DNA of 37,173 bases, taken from NCBI GenBank assembly GCA_013140605.1, contig JABFSL010000098.1, forward strand, positions 1 to 37,173, in the 5' to 3' direction. A program made the position numbers and the translations under genes. Position 1 is the stretch's first letter. Each line of letters opens with the position of its first letter. The notes under the pieces are model-generated. The model ran no database searches and was not told where the DNA came from. It saw only the letters and a program-made list of their open reading frames with translations. The stretch comes from Anaerolineales bacterium. GTDB taxonomy: Bacteria; Chloroflexota; Anaerolineae; Anaerolineales; Villigracilaceae. Shown piece by piece: positions 7,154-15,268 of this stretch.

Positions 7154-8644
7154 ATGCAAAATAAAACCTTCCATTCACTCATACTTCTTTCCATCTTCCT
7201 TCTTTCATCCTGCACATCGACAGCCACAGCGGTGCCTGTCATTGAGCCGAACGCCACGCCATCCATCCCTGCGGTGACTGACACACCTTTATCAATATCA
7301 ACTGAAGCGCCTGTCTCCACGGCAATTCCAATCGCAGAGTTGGAACTGGCAAAATATATCTTGAATACAAACATTGATTACGACGCCCATACGATCACCG
7401 TAGATGAAAGCATTTACTATCCCAACCGCACGGCCAGCCAACTGAACACATTCGTACTGGCAGTCGTTCCAAATCTCTGGGCGGGCAGTTTCAACCTGAC
7501 CAATATCGAAATTGACGATATACCGACAACAACTTATTCGCTCGAAGGACAAAAGCTTGAGATCGCGCTTTCTTCGCTGCTGCAACCCGGTTCCATTATC
7601 AAGATCGACATCCAATACACCCTGGATCTCCCCTTCGCGGAACAGGAAGACCCCAATGTTTCACGTCCGCGCATTTATGGATACACCACGCGTCAGTTGA
7701 ATCTCACCAATTGGTATCCGTTCGTTGTCCCATACATAAACGGCGAATGGATTCTGCATGAGCCGTGGGTATATGGCGAGCATCTCGTTTACGATTCAGC
7801 GGATTACGAGGTAAATCTCAGCTTCACAGATTTCGCTTCCGCGCCGATCATCGCCGCCAGCGGATTCCCCGAACAGAAGGAAAGTTTCATCCGCTACACC
7901 ATCGACGCCGCGCGGACATTTGCGCTTTCCGCCAGCCGCGAATTTCAAGTCTCCACCTTGCAGGTTGGGGATGTGACCGTATCCAGCTATTATTTCGCAT
8001 TCAACGAAGCGGCGGGGCAGGCCGCATTACAAACCAGCGCAGAGTCTGTTCAAATATTCAGCGACCGCTACGGACCCTATCCGCATAAAACACTCTCGCT
8101 CGTGATGGGCGACTTCAACGACGGCATGGAATTTTCAGGCTTCTTCTATCTCAGCCGCGATTTTTACAACCTGTACGATGGAACACCCGCCAACTATCTC
8201 ACTTTTGTCGCCGCACACGAAACAGCGCATCAATGGTGGTTCGAACAGGTGGCAAGCGACCAGGCACTGCAGCCGTGGGTGGACGAAGCGCTATCCACTT
8301 ATTCCGAGCGCATCTATTATGAAAACCTTTATCCAGACCTCGTGAGTTGGTGGTGGACATATCGAATTGATTTTTACAAACCGCAGGGTTTTGTGGATAT
8401 TCCCATTTACGACGGACAGGGATTCCGCCCCTACACCAACGCGGCATATTTTCAAGGCGCACACTTTCTTGAAGACCTGCGTGCCCGAATTGGCGACGAC
8501 GCCTTTTTTGCCTTCGTTCAGGATTATTACACACAGGGGCGCGGCAAGGTTGTCACCGCCGCAGATTTCTTCCACATTCTGGGCGGGCATACCAGCACAG
8601 ATTATTCAGACCTCGTTAGAAAGTATTTCCGAAACATTTATTAA
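7154..8644 (+). CDS. M1-family (gluzincin) metallopeptidase-like lipoprotein, copy 1
   Basis: 496 residues. A lipoprotein signal ends LLSSC (C20) and is followed by a short Thr/Pro-rich linker. The catalytic zinc site is HETAH (355-359) with the third ligand E378 in WVDEALSTY, the HExxH-x18-E pattern of M1 aminopeptidases. The part before it is beta-rich, as in M1 N-terminal domains, but the whole protein is shorter than classic aminopeptidase N. It would act outside the cytoplasmic membrane on peptides; the substrate is unknown. Its stop codon overlaps the start of a second copy by one base. Placement after a zinc importer may or may not be meaningful. Confidence 0.85.
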   Translation: MQNKTFHSLILLSIFLLSSCTSTATAVPVIEPNATPSIPAVTDTPLSISTEAPVSTAIPIAELELAKYILNTNIDYDAHTITVDESIYYPNRTASQLNTFVLAVVPNLWAGSFNLTNIEIDDIPTTTYSLEGQKLEIALSSLLQPGSIIKIDIQYTLDLPFAEQEDPNVSRPRIYGYTTRQLNLTNWYPFVVPYINGEWILHEPWVYGEHLVYDSADYEVNLSFTDFASAPIIAASGFPEQKESFIRYTIDAARTFALSASREFQVSTLQVGDVTVSSYYFAFNEAAGQAALQTSAESVQIFSDRYGPYPHKTLSLVMGDFNDGMEFSGFFYLSRDFYNLYDGTPANYLTFVAAHETAHQWWFEQVASDQALQPWVDEALSTYSERIYYENLYPDLVSWWWTYRIDFYKPQGFVDIPIYDGQGFRPYTNAAYFQGAHFLEDLRARIGDDAFFAFVQDYYTQGRGKVVTAADFFHILGGHTSTDYSDLVRKYFRNIY

Positions 8645-10239
8645 TGACACGCCATCGCCGCACAGCTCCACTAACCCGCGCAATACGTATTGCGTATTAT
8701 GTATTGCTTTTATCTCTTCTTGCATCCTGCGCGTCACCCACGCAGACCGCTCCTGTTTTCCCAACTTTTATTTTGATCACACAGGACCCGAACGCTCCGC
8801 CAACAGCCACACCTTTTCAACCATCGGGGCCGACTGACACGAGCGTTCCATCCTTCACGCCTGAGACGCCAACACAAATTCCCACGCAGACCGCTACGCA
8901 GACTCCGCTTCCCCCCACGCCGATAACTGCTCCAGCCACGACAGCAGTACCGCCACCGACAGGTGATGCGTCGCGCACAAATTACATCCTGTATGGCACA
9001 TTGGATTTCAATGAGCGCACCCTCAGCGTGGATGAAACGATCCGCTATTACAACAACACAGGGACGGTGCTATCAGATATTGTATTATCCGTTCAACCGA
9101 ATCGATATGGCGGCGCTTTCGTTCTGAATTCCATTTCACAGGATTCTGCCACGTTGACAAATTACACACTCAACGATCAACGCCTGACCTTGAACCTGCC
9201 CCAGCCCCTTCAACCGAACTCAGCCACTACGCTGACTTTGAATTTCAATCTCAATATTCCCGCAAAATCATCAGGCGGGATCTTTGGCTATGACTTCAAC
9301 CAGATCAACCTTGTGGACTGGTATCCCTTCGTTGTACCCTATATCAATGGCTGGGTTCTGCACGACCCTTCAAGCTTTGGCGAACACCTTGTCTATGATT
9401 CCTCTGACATCGAATTAAATTTAAAAACAGGGTCGGATGTGGTCATTGCGGCAAGCGCTCCTTCCGAGCAAAATGGCGAATGGACTCGCTATCGCCTATA
9501 CGGCGCGCGCGCGTTCACACTATCAGCGAGTAATGAATTCCTTGTGGCAGAATCAGCTGTCGGGTCGGTTGTGATCCGCTCATATTATTTCGATGGGTAT
9601 CAGGCCGCAGGCGAAGCCATCCTGTCTACAGCGGTGGATGCTGTCGGCACATTCGAGTCACAGTACGCGCCTTATCCATATCAAAGTCTGGCGGTGGTGC
9701 AGGCGGATATCCATGATGGTCAGGAATATGACGGGTTGGTGATTCTGGCAACGGATTTTTATGGGGAATACGTCGGCGGTCCGAGGAACAACCTGACCAC
9801 CATCGGTGTGCATGAGATCGCTCATCAATGGTGGTACGGATTGGTGGGAAGCGATCAGGCGCTCGAACCCTGGCTTGATGAGGCGCTTTCGGTCTATAGC
9901 GAGCGCATCTTCTTTGAGAATAATTATCCGGGCAATATCTCATGGTGGTGGCAGTTCCGCGTGGACTTTTTCAAGCCCGGCGGTTTTGTAGATATGCCGG
10001 TGTACAACGCGGGGTCGCAGCGCCAATATGTAAATGCTGTGTATTTGAACGGCGCGCATTTTATAGATGATGTGCGCGAGCGGGTGGGATATGGAAATTT
10101 CGCAAAATTCTTAAAAGCCTACGCAGCGCGCTATTCACGCGGGCATGCAACCCCGGCGGATTTCTTCGCGCTTTTACGCGAGACCGTGAATGTGGATATC
10201 AGCGATCTGATCGCAGCATATTTTTCACAATCTTATTAA
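8644..10239 (+). CDS. M1-family metallopeptidase-like lipoprotein, copy 2
   Basis: 531 residues and clearly paralogous to the preceding gene over the folded part (shared blocks WYPFVVPYING, HQWW and ALSVYSERI). The zinc site is HEIAH (390-394) with E413. The lipobox is LASC (C29). Between the lipid anchor and the folded domain lies a long Pro/Thr-rich spacer (about residues 30-112), much longer than in copy 1, which would hold the enzyme away from the membrane. Start and stop overlap (TAATG), so the two are translationally coupled and arose by tandem duplication. A distant hydrolase with another substrate is possible, but the metal site is intact. Confidence 0.85.
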   Translation: MTRHRRTAPLTRAIRIAYYVLLLSLLASCASPTQTAPVFPTFILITQDPNAPPTATPFQPSGPTDTSVPSFTPETPTQIPTQTATQTPLPPTPITAPATTAVPPPTGDASRTNYILYGTLDFNERTLSVDETIRYYNNTGTVLSDIVLSVQPNRYGGAFVLNSISQDSATLTNYTLNDQRLTLNLPQPLQPNSATTLTLNFNLNIPAKSSGGIFGYDFNQINLVDWYPFVVPYINGWVLHDPSSFGEHLVYDSSDIELNLKTGSDVVIAASAPSEQNGEWTRYRLYGARAFTLSASNEFLVAESAVGSVVIRSYYFDGYQAAGEAILSTAVDAVGTFESQYAPYPYQSLAVVQADIHDGQEYDGLVILATDFYGEYVGGPRNNLTTIGVHEIAHQWWYGLVGSDQALEPWLDEALSVYSERIFFENNYPGNISWWWQFRVDFFKPGGFVDMPVYNAGSQRQYVNAVYLNGAHFIDDVRERVGYGNFAKFLKAYAARYSRGHATPADFFALLRETVNVDISDLIAAYFSQSY

Positions 10240-10267
10240 TCTTTGATAAGAAATACCCTCTGCAATA

Positions 10268-10305
10268 TTGACACCTTTACATTTGTAACTATAATTGTTA
10301 CGAAT
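10268..10305 (+). promoter_or_regulatory. Consensus promoter with overlapping operator before the Rrf2 gene
   Basis: TTGACA (10268-10273) and TATAAT (10290-10295) are separated by 16 nt. ATTTGTAAC (10281-10289) and GTTACGAAT (10297-10305) form a 9-7-9 inverted repeat (8 of 9 pairs) that spans the -10. The repeat ends exactly before the ATG, so the likely transcript has almost no leader and the operator would block the polymerase. Autoregulation by the Rrf2 protein is inferred. Confidence 0.75.
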
Positions 10306-10728
10306 ATGAATACAAACCAACGATTTGCCATCTCGATACATGCGCTGACCCTGCTTGCCGCGAACAGCGCTCCCCTCACTTCTGAAATGATCGCCGGCAG
10401 TGTGGATACCAACCCGGTCGTGATCCGCCGCACGATGGCGGGATTGCGCCAGCGCGGTCTGGTCAAATCAAAATCAGGCGCGCACGGCGGCTGGAAATTG
10501 ATGCGTGACCCAAAGCAGATACTTTTATGCGATGTGTATCTCAGCCTCGGCGAGGATACTGTGCTGGCCATCCATGCGCATCCGAACAAATATTGTCCCG
10601 TCGGGGGAAATATCAAAGGCACATTACAGGAAATATTTTCTGTCACGCAAAACGCAATGATGGACTCGCTCAGGCAGGTCACAATCGCCGATGTATTGGC
10701 AGATGTAAGAGCGAAGGGTAAAAAATAA
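10306..10728 (+). CDS. Rrf2-family transcriptional regulator
   Basis: 140 residues. The N-terminus FAISIHALTLLA and the winged-helix part VVIRRTMAGLRQRGLVKSKS, followed by the wing GAHGGW, are typical of Rrf2 proteins of the YwnA type. Only one Cys (in NKYCPVGG) is present, so the three-Cys Fe-S site of IscR/NsrR is absent; sensing may be by another route. I chose ATG 10306 because it gives the standard N-terminus and follows directly on a consensus promoter. It is followed after 32 nt by the YgiD-type dioxygenase, the likely target of its regulation. Confidence 0.9.
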   Translation: MNTNQRFAISIHALTLLAANSAPLTSEMIAGSVDTNPVVIRRTMAGLRQRGLVKSKSGAHGGWKLMRDPKQILLCDVYLSLGEDTVLAIHAHPNKYCPVGGNIKGTLQEIFSVTQNAMMDSLRQVTIADVLADVRAKGKK

Positions 10729-10760
10729 TACGGTCTCAACGGAGCCAAGGAGTAAAACAA

Positions 10761-11531
10761 ATGACTGAAAAAATGCCAGTTCTATTTGTAGGACACGGCA
10801 GTCCGATGAATGCCATTGAAGACAATGAATTTTCGCGCGCATGGACGGAAGCCGGAAAGGCCCTGCCCAGACCCCGCGCCATTCTTTGTGTTTCGGCGCA
10901 TTGGGTCACGCGCGGCACGCTGGTCACCGCAATGGAACAGCCGCGCACGATCTACGACATGTACGGTTTTCCAAAGGAATTGTATGAAGTAACCTATCCC
11001 GCGCCTGGTTTGCCAGATCTGGCAGAGCAGATCCGGCGTATTATTAAGAAGACCGATGTACAAATGGATCAGGAATGGGGGCTTGATCATGGCACATGGT
11101 CGGTGCTGCACCGCATGTTCCCTGAGGCGAACGTCCCGGTCATCCAAATGAGCTTGAACGCAAATTTACAGGTCTCCGAACATTATGAAGTGGCGAAGCA
11201 ATTAAGGGAATTGCGCGAGGAAGGCATCTTGATCATCAGTTCCGGGAATATCGTGCATAACCTTTCGCTGGTGGAGTTCCGTGATTTTGCGTATGACTGG
11301 GCGATTGAATTTGACGGCCAGGTCAAGAATTGGATCCTTGCGGACGATCACGAACCGATCATCAATTTCCAAAAACAAGGCCAGTCCGCGCAGCTTTCCA
11401 TCAACAGCGGAGAACATTATGTGCCGTTGTTATACGCCCTTGCGTTGAAAACTGAAAACGAGCCTGTTTCATTCTTTGCTGAAAAGGTTTGGGGCGGCTC
11501 GGTGAGTATGAGATCGGTACGGATCGGATAA
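10761..11531 (+). CDS. ygiD: 4,5-DOPA-extradiol-dioxygenase-type protein (YgiD/DODA family)
   Basis: 256 residues, the usual length of the LigB-like class III extradiol dioxygenase family. Conserved His sites are H12 (FVGHGSP), H47 (SAHWVT) and H110 (GLDHGTW), with a further GEHYVPLLYAL near residue 225. These match the zinc/iron-binding and catalytic His of YgiD. The reaction known for the family is ring-opening of catechols such as DOPA; the natural substrate here is unknown. A Shine-Dalgarno (AAGGAG) precedes the ATG. An Rrf2 regulator is directly upstream, so expression is likely induced by a small-molecule or redox signal. Confidence 0.9.
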   Translation: MTEKMPVLFVGHGSPMNAIEDNEFSRAWTEAGKALPRPRAILCVSAHWVTRGTLVTAMEQPRTIYDMYGFPKELYEVTYPAPGLPDLAEQIRRIIKKTDVQMDQEWGLDHGTWSVLHRMFPEANVPVIQMSLNANLQVSEHYEVAKQLRELREEGILIISSGNIVHNLSLVEFRDFAYDWAIEFDGQVKNWILADDHEPIINFQKQGQSAQLSINSGEHYVPLLYALALKTENEPVSFFAEKVWGGSVSMRSVRIG

Positions 11532-11545
11532 TACTTTTATTGGAG

Positions 11546-11567
11546 TGCAAAATCTCCCGATTTTGCA
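11546..11567 (+). other. Perfect 9-bp hairpin between ygiD and the reductase gene
   Basis: TGCAAAATC and GATTTTGCA pair around a TCCC loop, 14 nt after the ygiD stop codon. There is no T-run behind it, so a terminator role is weak; mRNA processing or protection is as likely. Confidence 0.4.
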
Positions 11568-11583
11568 TCGTGAGAATCAGCCA

Positions 11584-12261
11584 ATGAATCGTCCCTACGT
11601 TTTTATCAACACTGCAACATCAGCCGATGGAAAGATGGATACGTTTGAACGCAAAGGCTCCGCGATTTCATCCAAACGCGATAAAGAGCGTGTGGATCAA
11701 TTACGCGCGGATGCGGACGCGGTGCTTGTCGGGGGGAAAACGCTTCTCGGCGAATTACCCAAGTTGACAGTTAAGAGCGAAGCGCTGCGTGAGGCCAGAG
11801 TAAGGCGCGGGATGACGCCGAATCCAATTAAGGTCGGAGTCGTCACGAGAGCAGATATTCCGCTCGAATCAGATTTTATAAAAGCAGGTTCTGCGAGAGT
11901 GGTAATATTTACAACATCACAGACATCTATAAGCAAGCTCGAAACCCTGCGGGCTAATGGCGTTGAAGTTTTTGTGGATGCTGCGCCGCGAGTGAATCTG
12001 CACAAAATGATGGAATTGCTGGGAGAGTTGGGCGTGAAGCGGCTGATGGTGGAAGGCGGCGGCACGATCAATTTTGAGTTGTTGCGGCTGGGGCTTGTGG
12101 ACGAATTGATGATCTACATCGCCCCCATGATCTTCGGCGGAGACAACGCCCCCACGCTTGCATCTGGTTTTGGGCTTGCACGAAATGATGCCATTACGAT
12201 GAATTTGAAAAACGTAGAAACTCACGAAGATGGCGGAGTTTTATTACACTATAAATTGTAG
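11584..12261 (+). CDS. Pyrimidine reductase of riboflavin synthesis (RibD C-terminal domain, stand-alone)
   Basis: 225 residues forming a lone RibD-C/DHFR-like domain. NTATSADGKMD near the N-terminus, ADAVLVGGKTLL, and VEGGGTINFELLRLGLVDEL are the hallmarks of the NADPH-dependent reductase that converts the ribosylaminopyrimidine phosphate to the ribitylamino form. No deaminase domain is fused. A GTP cyclohydrolase II gene follows directly, which supports a role in riboflavin synthesis. I took ATG 11584 rather than a GTG at 11545, because the earlier start would run through a hairpin and adds residues not seen in the family. Other riboflavin genes are not in the window. Confidence 0.88.
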   Translation: MNRPYVFINTATSADGKMDTFERKGSAISSKRDKERVDQLRADADAVLVGGKTLLGELPKLTVKSEALREARVRRGMTPNPIKVGVVTRADIPLESDFIKAGSARVVIFTTSQTSISKLETLRANGVEVFVDAAPRVNLHKMMELLGELGVKRLMVEGGGTINFELLRLGLVDELMIYIAPMIFGGDNAPTLASGFGLARNDAITMNLKNVETHEDGGVLLHYKL

Positions 12262-12294
12262 GCCGCGCTTGAAGCATGACCTACGGAGGAATCC

Positions 12295-13053
12295 ATGACT
12301 ACATTTACACATGAACAAATCGAACTTTTATTGGATGAAAATTGCTGTCACGAATGTGAGGGCGTTGGAAAGGATAATATTTGCGTGAAGATCGAAGCCA
12401 TCGCAGAACTGCCAACACGCTTTGGCGATTTTCATATCGTTGCATTCTCGAACAACCGCGATGGCAAGGAACATGTTGCCATTATCAAAGGTGAAGTATT
12501 GGGCGCGGACGATGTGCCTGTGCGCCTGCATTCCGAATGTTTAACCGGCGACGTGGTGGGATCACTGCGCTGCGATTGCCGCGATCAACTGGAAGCCGCG
12601 TTAAAGAAGATCGGCGAAATGGACAAGGGCATCGTTCTTTATCTTCGCCAGGAAGGCCGCGGCATTGGGCTGACCAACAAGATCCGCGCTTATAGTTTGC
12701 AGGATCAGGGCCTCGACACGGTGGAGGCGAATCTCGCGCTTGGCTTCCGCGACGACGAACGCGATTATGCCATCGCCGCGCACATGCTCCACTCGCTCAA
12801 GATCCAGTCCATTAATTTGATGACCAATAATCCCAAGAAAATCGACCAGCTCACGCAATACGGCGTGAATGTAAAAAAACGCATTCCGCATATTTTGCCG
12901 AGCAACGATCACAATCGTTTTTATCTCGAAACCAAGGCCGCCAAATCCGGTCACCTGTTTGATTTTCACGGCAAGGCACATTTCCCCGAACAAAGCGACA
13001 AACCGATCATCGAGGGCATGACCGAAAGCCAGATCAAGGCATTGTATGATTAA
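12295..13053 (+). CDS. ribA: GTP cyclohydrolase II
   Basis: 252 residues. The zinc-binding block HSECLTGDVVGSLRCDCRDQL has C82, C93 and C95, and QEGRGIGL is the catalytic loop. The enzyme opens GTP to the first riboflavin intermediate. No DHBP synthase domain is fused. The first 40 residues form an extension with a C-C-x-x-C cluster (DENCCHECEG) that is not part of the standard E. coli RibA; it could bind metal. A good Shine-Dalgarno (GGAGGA) precedes the ATG. The reductase gene lies 33 nt upstream, so the two form a riboflavin pair. No FMN riboswitch was recognised upstream. Confidence 0.93.
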   Translation: MTTFTHEQIELLLDENCCHECEGVGKDNICVKIEAIAELPTRFGDFHIVAFSNNRDGKEHVAIIKGEVLGADDVPVRLHSECLTGDVVGSLRCDCRDQLEAALKKIGEMDKGIVLYLRQEGRGIGLTNKIRAYSLQDQGLDTVEANLALGFRDDERDYAIAAHMLHSLKIQSINLMTNNPKKIDQLTQYGVNVKKRIPHILPSNDHNRFYLETKAAKSGHLFDFHGKAHFPEQSDKPIIEGMTESQIKALYD

Positions 13054-13074
13054 GGTTGAAGGTTAAAAGTTGAA
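13054..13074 (+). repeat. Three heptad words GGTTGAA/GGTTAAA/AGTTGAA
   Basis: Three tandem 7-mers fill the gap after the ribA stop codon. The third contains the TTG start codon of the SDR gene and the first two act as its upstream region. Confidence 0.6.
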
Positions 13075-13750
13075 CAGCAAAACAATCGTTATCACTGGCG
13101 CAACTGGCGTATTGGGAAATCTGGTTGCTAAAACATTTGCGGAGCGCGGGCATAACATTGCCTTGCTTGACCGCGATCAAATCAAGTTGGATTCCCTCGT
13201 CCGCGATCTGAATCTACCCAACGAGAGACTCTACGCCCAAACCATTGACCTGCTCAATGGCACGGCGGTTCATGACTCAGCCGAAGCAGTTCTTTCCAAA
13301 TTTGGCAGTGTCCACGCCTTGATCCATCTCGTCGGCGGCTGGACGGGCGGCAAGACGATCCCCGAATCATCCGAGGATGATTTCGAATCCATGCTCAACC
13401 AGCACGTGTGGACAACATTCCATTTACTCCACGCGTTTGCCCCGCAGATCGCAAAGAGCAACTGGGGACGGGTCATGATCGTATCCAAACCTGAGACAGT
13501 GCATCCCTCTGCAAAGACGGCCCTGTACACCGCAGCAAAATCGGCACAGGAAAGTTTGGTGTTGACTCTGGCTGAAGAATATAAAGAGAATGGGTTGACA
13601 GCGAATGTCATTCACGTCAAATCCATTGATACAAAGAACGAAGCGCTGCGCGGAGCCACAACACCTGCGGAGATCGTCTCGGCAATGACCTATTTGTTCT
13701 CAGATGATGCGGGGAAGGTGAATGGCGCGAGAATACCGTTATACGGTTAA
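13070..13750 (+). CDS. Short-chain dehydrogenase/reductase (SDR)
   Basis: 226 residues with the classical SDR layout: cofactor loop TGATGVLG (9-16) and catalytic S139, Y153 and K157 (YTAAK). The acidic residue after the second strand (ALLDRD) suggests NAD(H) preference. The substrate is not predictable. The only start giving a full Rossmann fold is the TTG at 13070, which sits inside a tandem 7-mer repeat; no later Met precedes the cofactor loop. The gene is 16 nt after ribA, so it may be cotranscribed, and ends at a strong terminator. Confidence 0.85.
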   Translation: MNSKTIVITGATGVLGNLVAKTFAERGHNIALLDRDQIKLDSLVRDLNLPNERLYAQTIDLLNGTAVHDSAEAVLSKFGSVHALIHLVGGWTGGKTIPESSEDDFESMLNQHVWTTFHLLHAFAPQIAKSNWGRVMIVSKPETVHPSAKTALYTAAKSAQESLVLTLAEEYKENGLTANVIHVKSIDTKNEALRGATTPAEIVSAMTYLFSDDAGKVNGARIPLYG

Positions 13751-13755
13751 ATCAA

Positions 13756-13786
13756 AACTCCGAGTTCAGAACTCGGAGTTTTTTTA
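13756..13786 (+). terminator. Bidirectional terminator between SDR and cytochrome b561
   Basis: AACTCCGAGTT and AACTCGGAGTT form an 11-bp stem with a 3-nt loop, followed by seven T (and preceded by AAAA on the other strand). It serves both convergent genes. Confidence 0.9.
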
Positions 13787-13789
13787 TTT

Positions 13790-14320
13790 CTATTTTCCAA
13801 ACCACATGCGGCTCAACAAATTATCCCTGCGGATGAACTGATGATAAAACGCAGCGCCAGCGTGCATCGCGATCAACGCGATCAAAACGTAGGAAATATT
13901 TCCGTGAATGGGGAGCTGCGGGTAAATGAACAAATCCTCGGGTATGACACCGCGGCCCTGAAGAATATTATCAAGACCATAGGCACGGCTCAACGATCCG
14001 CCCGCAAACATAATGGCAAACACGCCAACATACAGCAGAAAATGAACAACTTTCCCAACGAGATTCAATAATGGGTGACCAGCATCCGCCGGTGCCGGGC
14101 GTTTAAAAACAAACCGTGTGATCAGACGGCTGATCATTAAAAAGCCAAGAAGAATGCCCGTCATCCTATGAAAACCCAACATTTGGATCTCCTGCGCATT
14201 TGGCGTGTTTGGGAAAACCAAAAATCCCACGGCAAGCATAAAGATGGTCAGAATGGCAACCAGCCAATGCAAAACAACATGAATGGGATGATACCGTTTG
14301 GGAAAAGTTTGATTTGACAT
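13790..14320 (-). CDS. Cytochrome b561-family membrane protein
   Basis: 176 residues with four membrane helices. Conserved His occur in HWLVA (helix 1), LGFHRMTG (helix 2) and IAMHAGAAFYHQF (helix 4), giving the two heme-b ligand pairs of the CybB/b561 family. The gene is read on the minus strand with a Shine-Dalgarno AGGAGAG before the ATG (TTTAAAGGAGAGAG on the coding strand). The family moves electrons between quinol or other carriers and a soluble partner such as superoxide; the partner here is unknown. It converges on the SDR gene. Confidence 0.9.
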   Translation of the reverse strand: MSNQTFPKRYHPIHVVLHWLVAILTIFMLAVGFLVFPNTPNAQEIQMLGFHRMTGILLGFLMISRLITRFVFKRPAPADAGHPLLNLVGKVVHFLLYVGVFAIMFAGGSLSRAYGLDNILQGRGVIPEDLFIYPQLPIHGNISYVLIALIAMHAGAAFYHQFIRRDNLLSRMWFGK

Positions 14321-14389
14321 TGTCTCTCTCCTTTAAGGCATTATAGCGCATGATAAAAGGCCTGGAAAAATTCGGTTGATGTTTAGCGG

Positions 14390-14395
14390 TATACT
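14390..14395 (+). promoter_or_regulatory. -10-like box for a possible leaderless start
   Basis: TATACT lies exactly 6 nt before the ATG at 14402. No Shine-Dalgarno is present in GCGGTATACTCGCGGG. Confidence 0.45.
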
Positions 14396-14401
14396 CGCGG
14401 G

Positions 14402-15265
14402 ATGAAAAGCCAGATCATCACTACAAACAATATCAACCTGCATCTTATGACCGACGGCCCTGAAGAAGGGATGCCGGTCATTTTATTACATGGGTTTCCA
14501 GAATTCCATTTTGGCTGGAGAAAGCAGATCCCCGCTTTGGCGGCAGCGGGCTTCCGTGTCATTATCCCGGACCAGCGCGGATATAACCTGTCCGATAAAC
14601 CAAAAGGAATATCTTCCTACGATGTGGATATTCTTGCAAAAGATATCATCGGGCTGTTCGATCACTTTGGAATCCAAAAAGCGCGGTTGGTCGGGCATGA
14701 CTGGGGCGCAGTCGTTGCATGGACAATTGCGATCAATCACCCCGAACATTTGGAAAAACTTGCCATCTTAAATGTGCCGCATCCAGATGTGATGGCGGAT
14801 TTTGTCCTGAACAATGCGTCCCAGCGCAAAAAATCCTGGTATGTTTTCTTCTTTCAAATCCCTTTGTATGTTGAATGGATATTGAAAAGGAATGATTATC
14901 ACAACATGGCGCGCATGTTGGTCGGCTCCGGGCGAAAACTTACTTTCACCGAGCAGGATGTGGCAGAGTACAAAAAAGCCTGGTCACAAAAAGGCGCGTT
15001 GACTGGAATGGTCAACTGGTATCGCGCGGCCATGCGGCGCGGACTGCGGTATACATTCAGCAAAAAGTCGCCTGCGCGGCGGGTGCATGTTCCCACAATG
15101 ATGTTGTGGGGCAAGCACGATATTGCCCTCAGTTATGAAATGGCGCGGCCATCCATTGACTTGTGCGATGATGGTGAATTAACCTTCTTTGAAAGATCCA
15201 CACATTGGGTCCAGCACGATGCGAGTGAAGAAGTAAATCAAAAACTGATCAGATTTATGAGATAA
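14402..15265 (+). CDS. Alpha/beta hydrolase, epoxide-hydrolase-like
   Basis: 287 residues. HGFPE (30-34) forms the oxyanion region and GHDWGA places the nucleophile at D100, an Asp as in epoxide hydrolases and haloalkane dehalogenases rather than a Ser. GKHDIAL supplies the late acid and STHWVQHD the base His. The HGFPE motif and the cap-domain length favour an epoxide hydrolase over a dehalogenase. The substrate is unknown. No Shine-Dalgarno is visible, and a TATACT box ends 6 nt before the ATG. A transporter of the EamA type starts 3 nt after its stop codon, so the two are likely cotranscribed. Confidence 0.88.
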   Translation: MKSQIITTNNINLHLMTDGPEEGMPVILLHGFPEFHFGWRKQIPALAAAGFRVIIPDQRGYNLSDKPKGISSYDVDILAKDIIGLFDHFGIQKARLVGHDWGAVVAWTIAINHPEHLEKLAILNVPHPDVMADFVLNNASQRKKSWYVFFFQIPLYVEWILKRNDYHNMARMLVGSGRKLTFTEQDVAEYKKAWSQKGALTGMVNWYRAAMRRGLRYTFSKKSPARRVHVPTMMLWGKHDIALSYEMARPSIDLCDDGELTFFERSTHWVQHDASEEVNQKLIRFMR

Positions 15266-15268
15266 CTT

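Noticed and set aside
11545-11583. Earlier GTG start for the reductase
   Set aside because: It would read through the 9-bp hairpin and adds residues not seen in the RibD-C family.
12262-12294. FMN riboswitch before ribA
   Set aside because: The gap is only 33 nt, too short, and the RFN consensus blocks are absent here and before the reductase gene.
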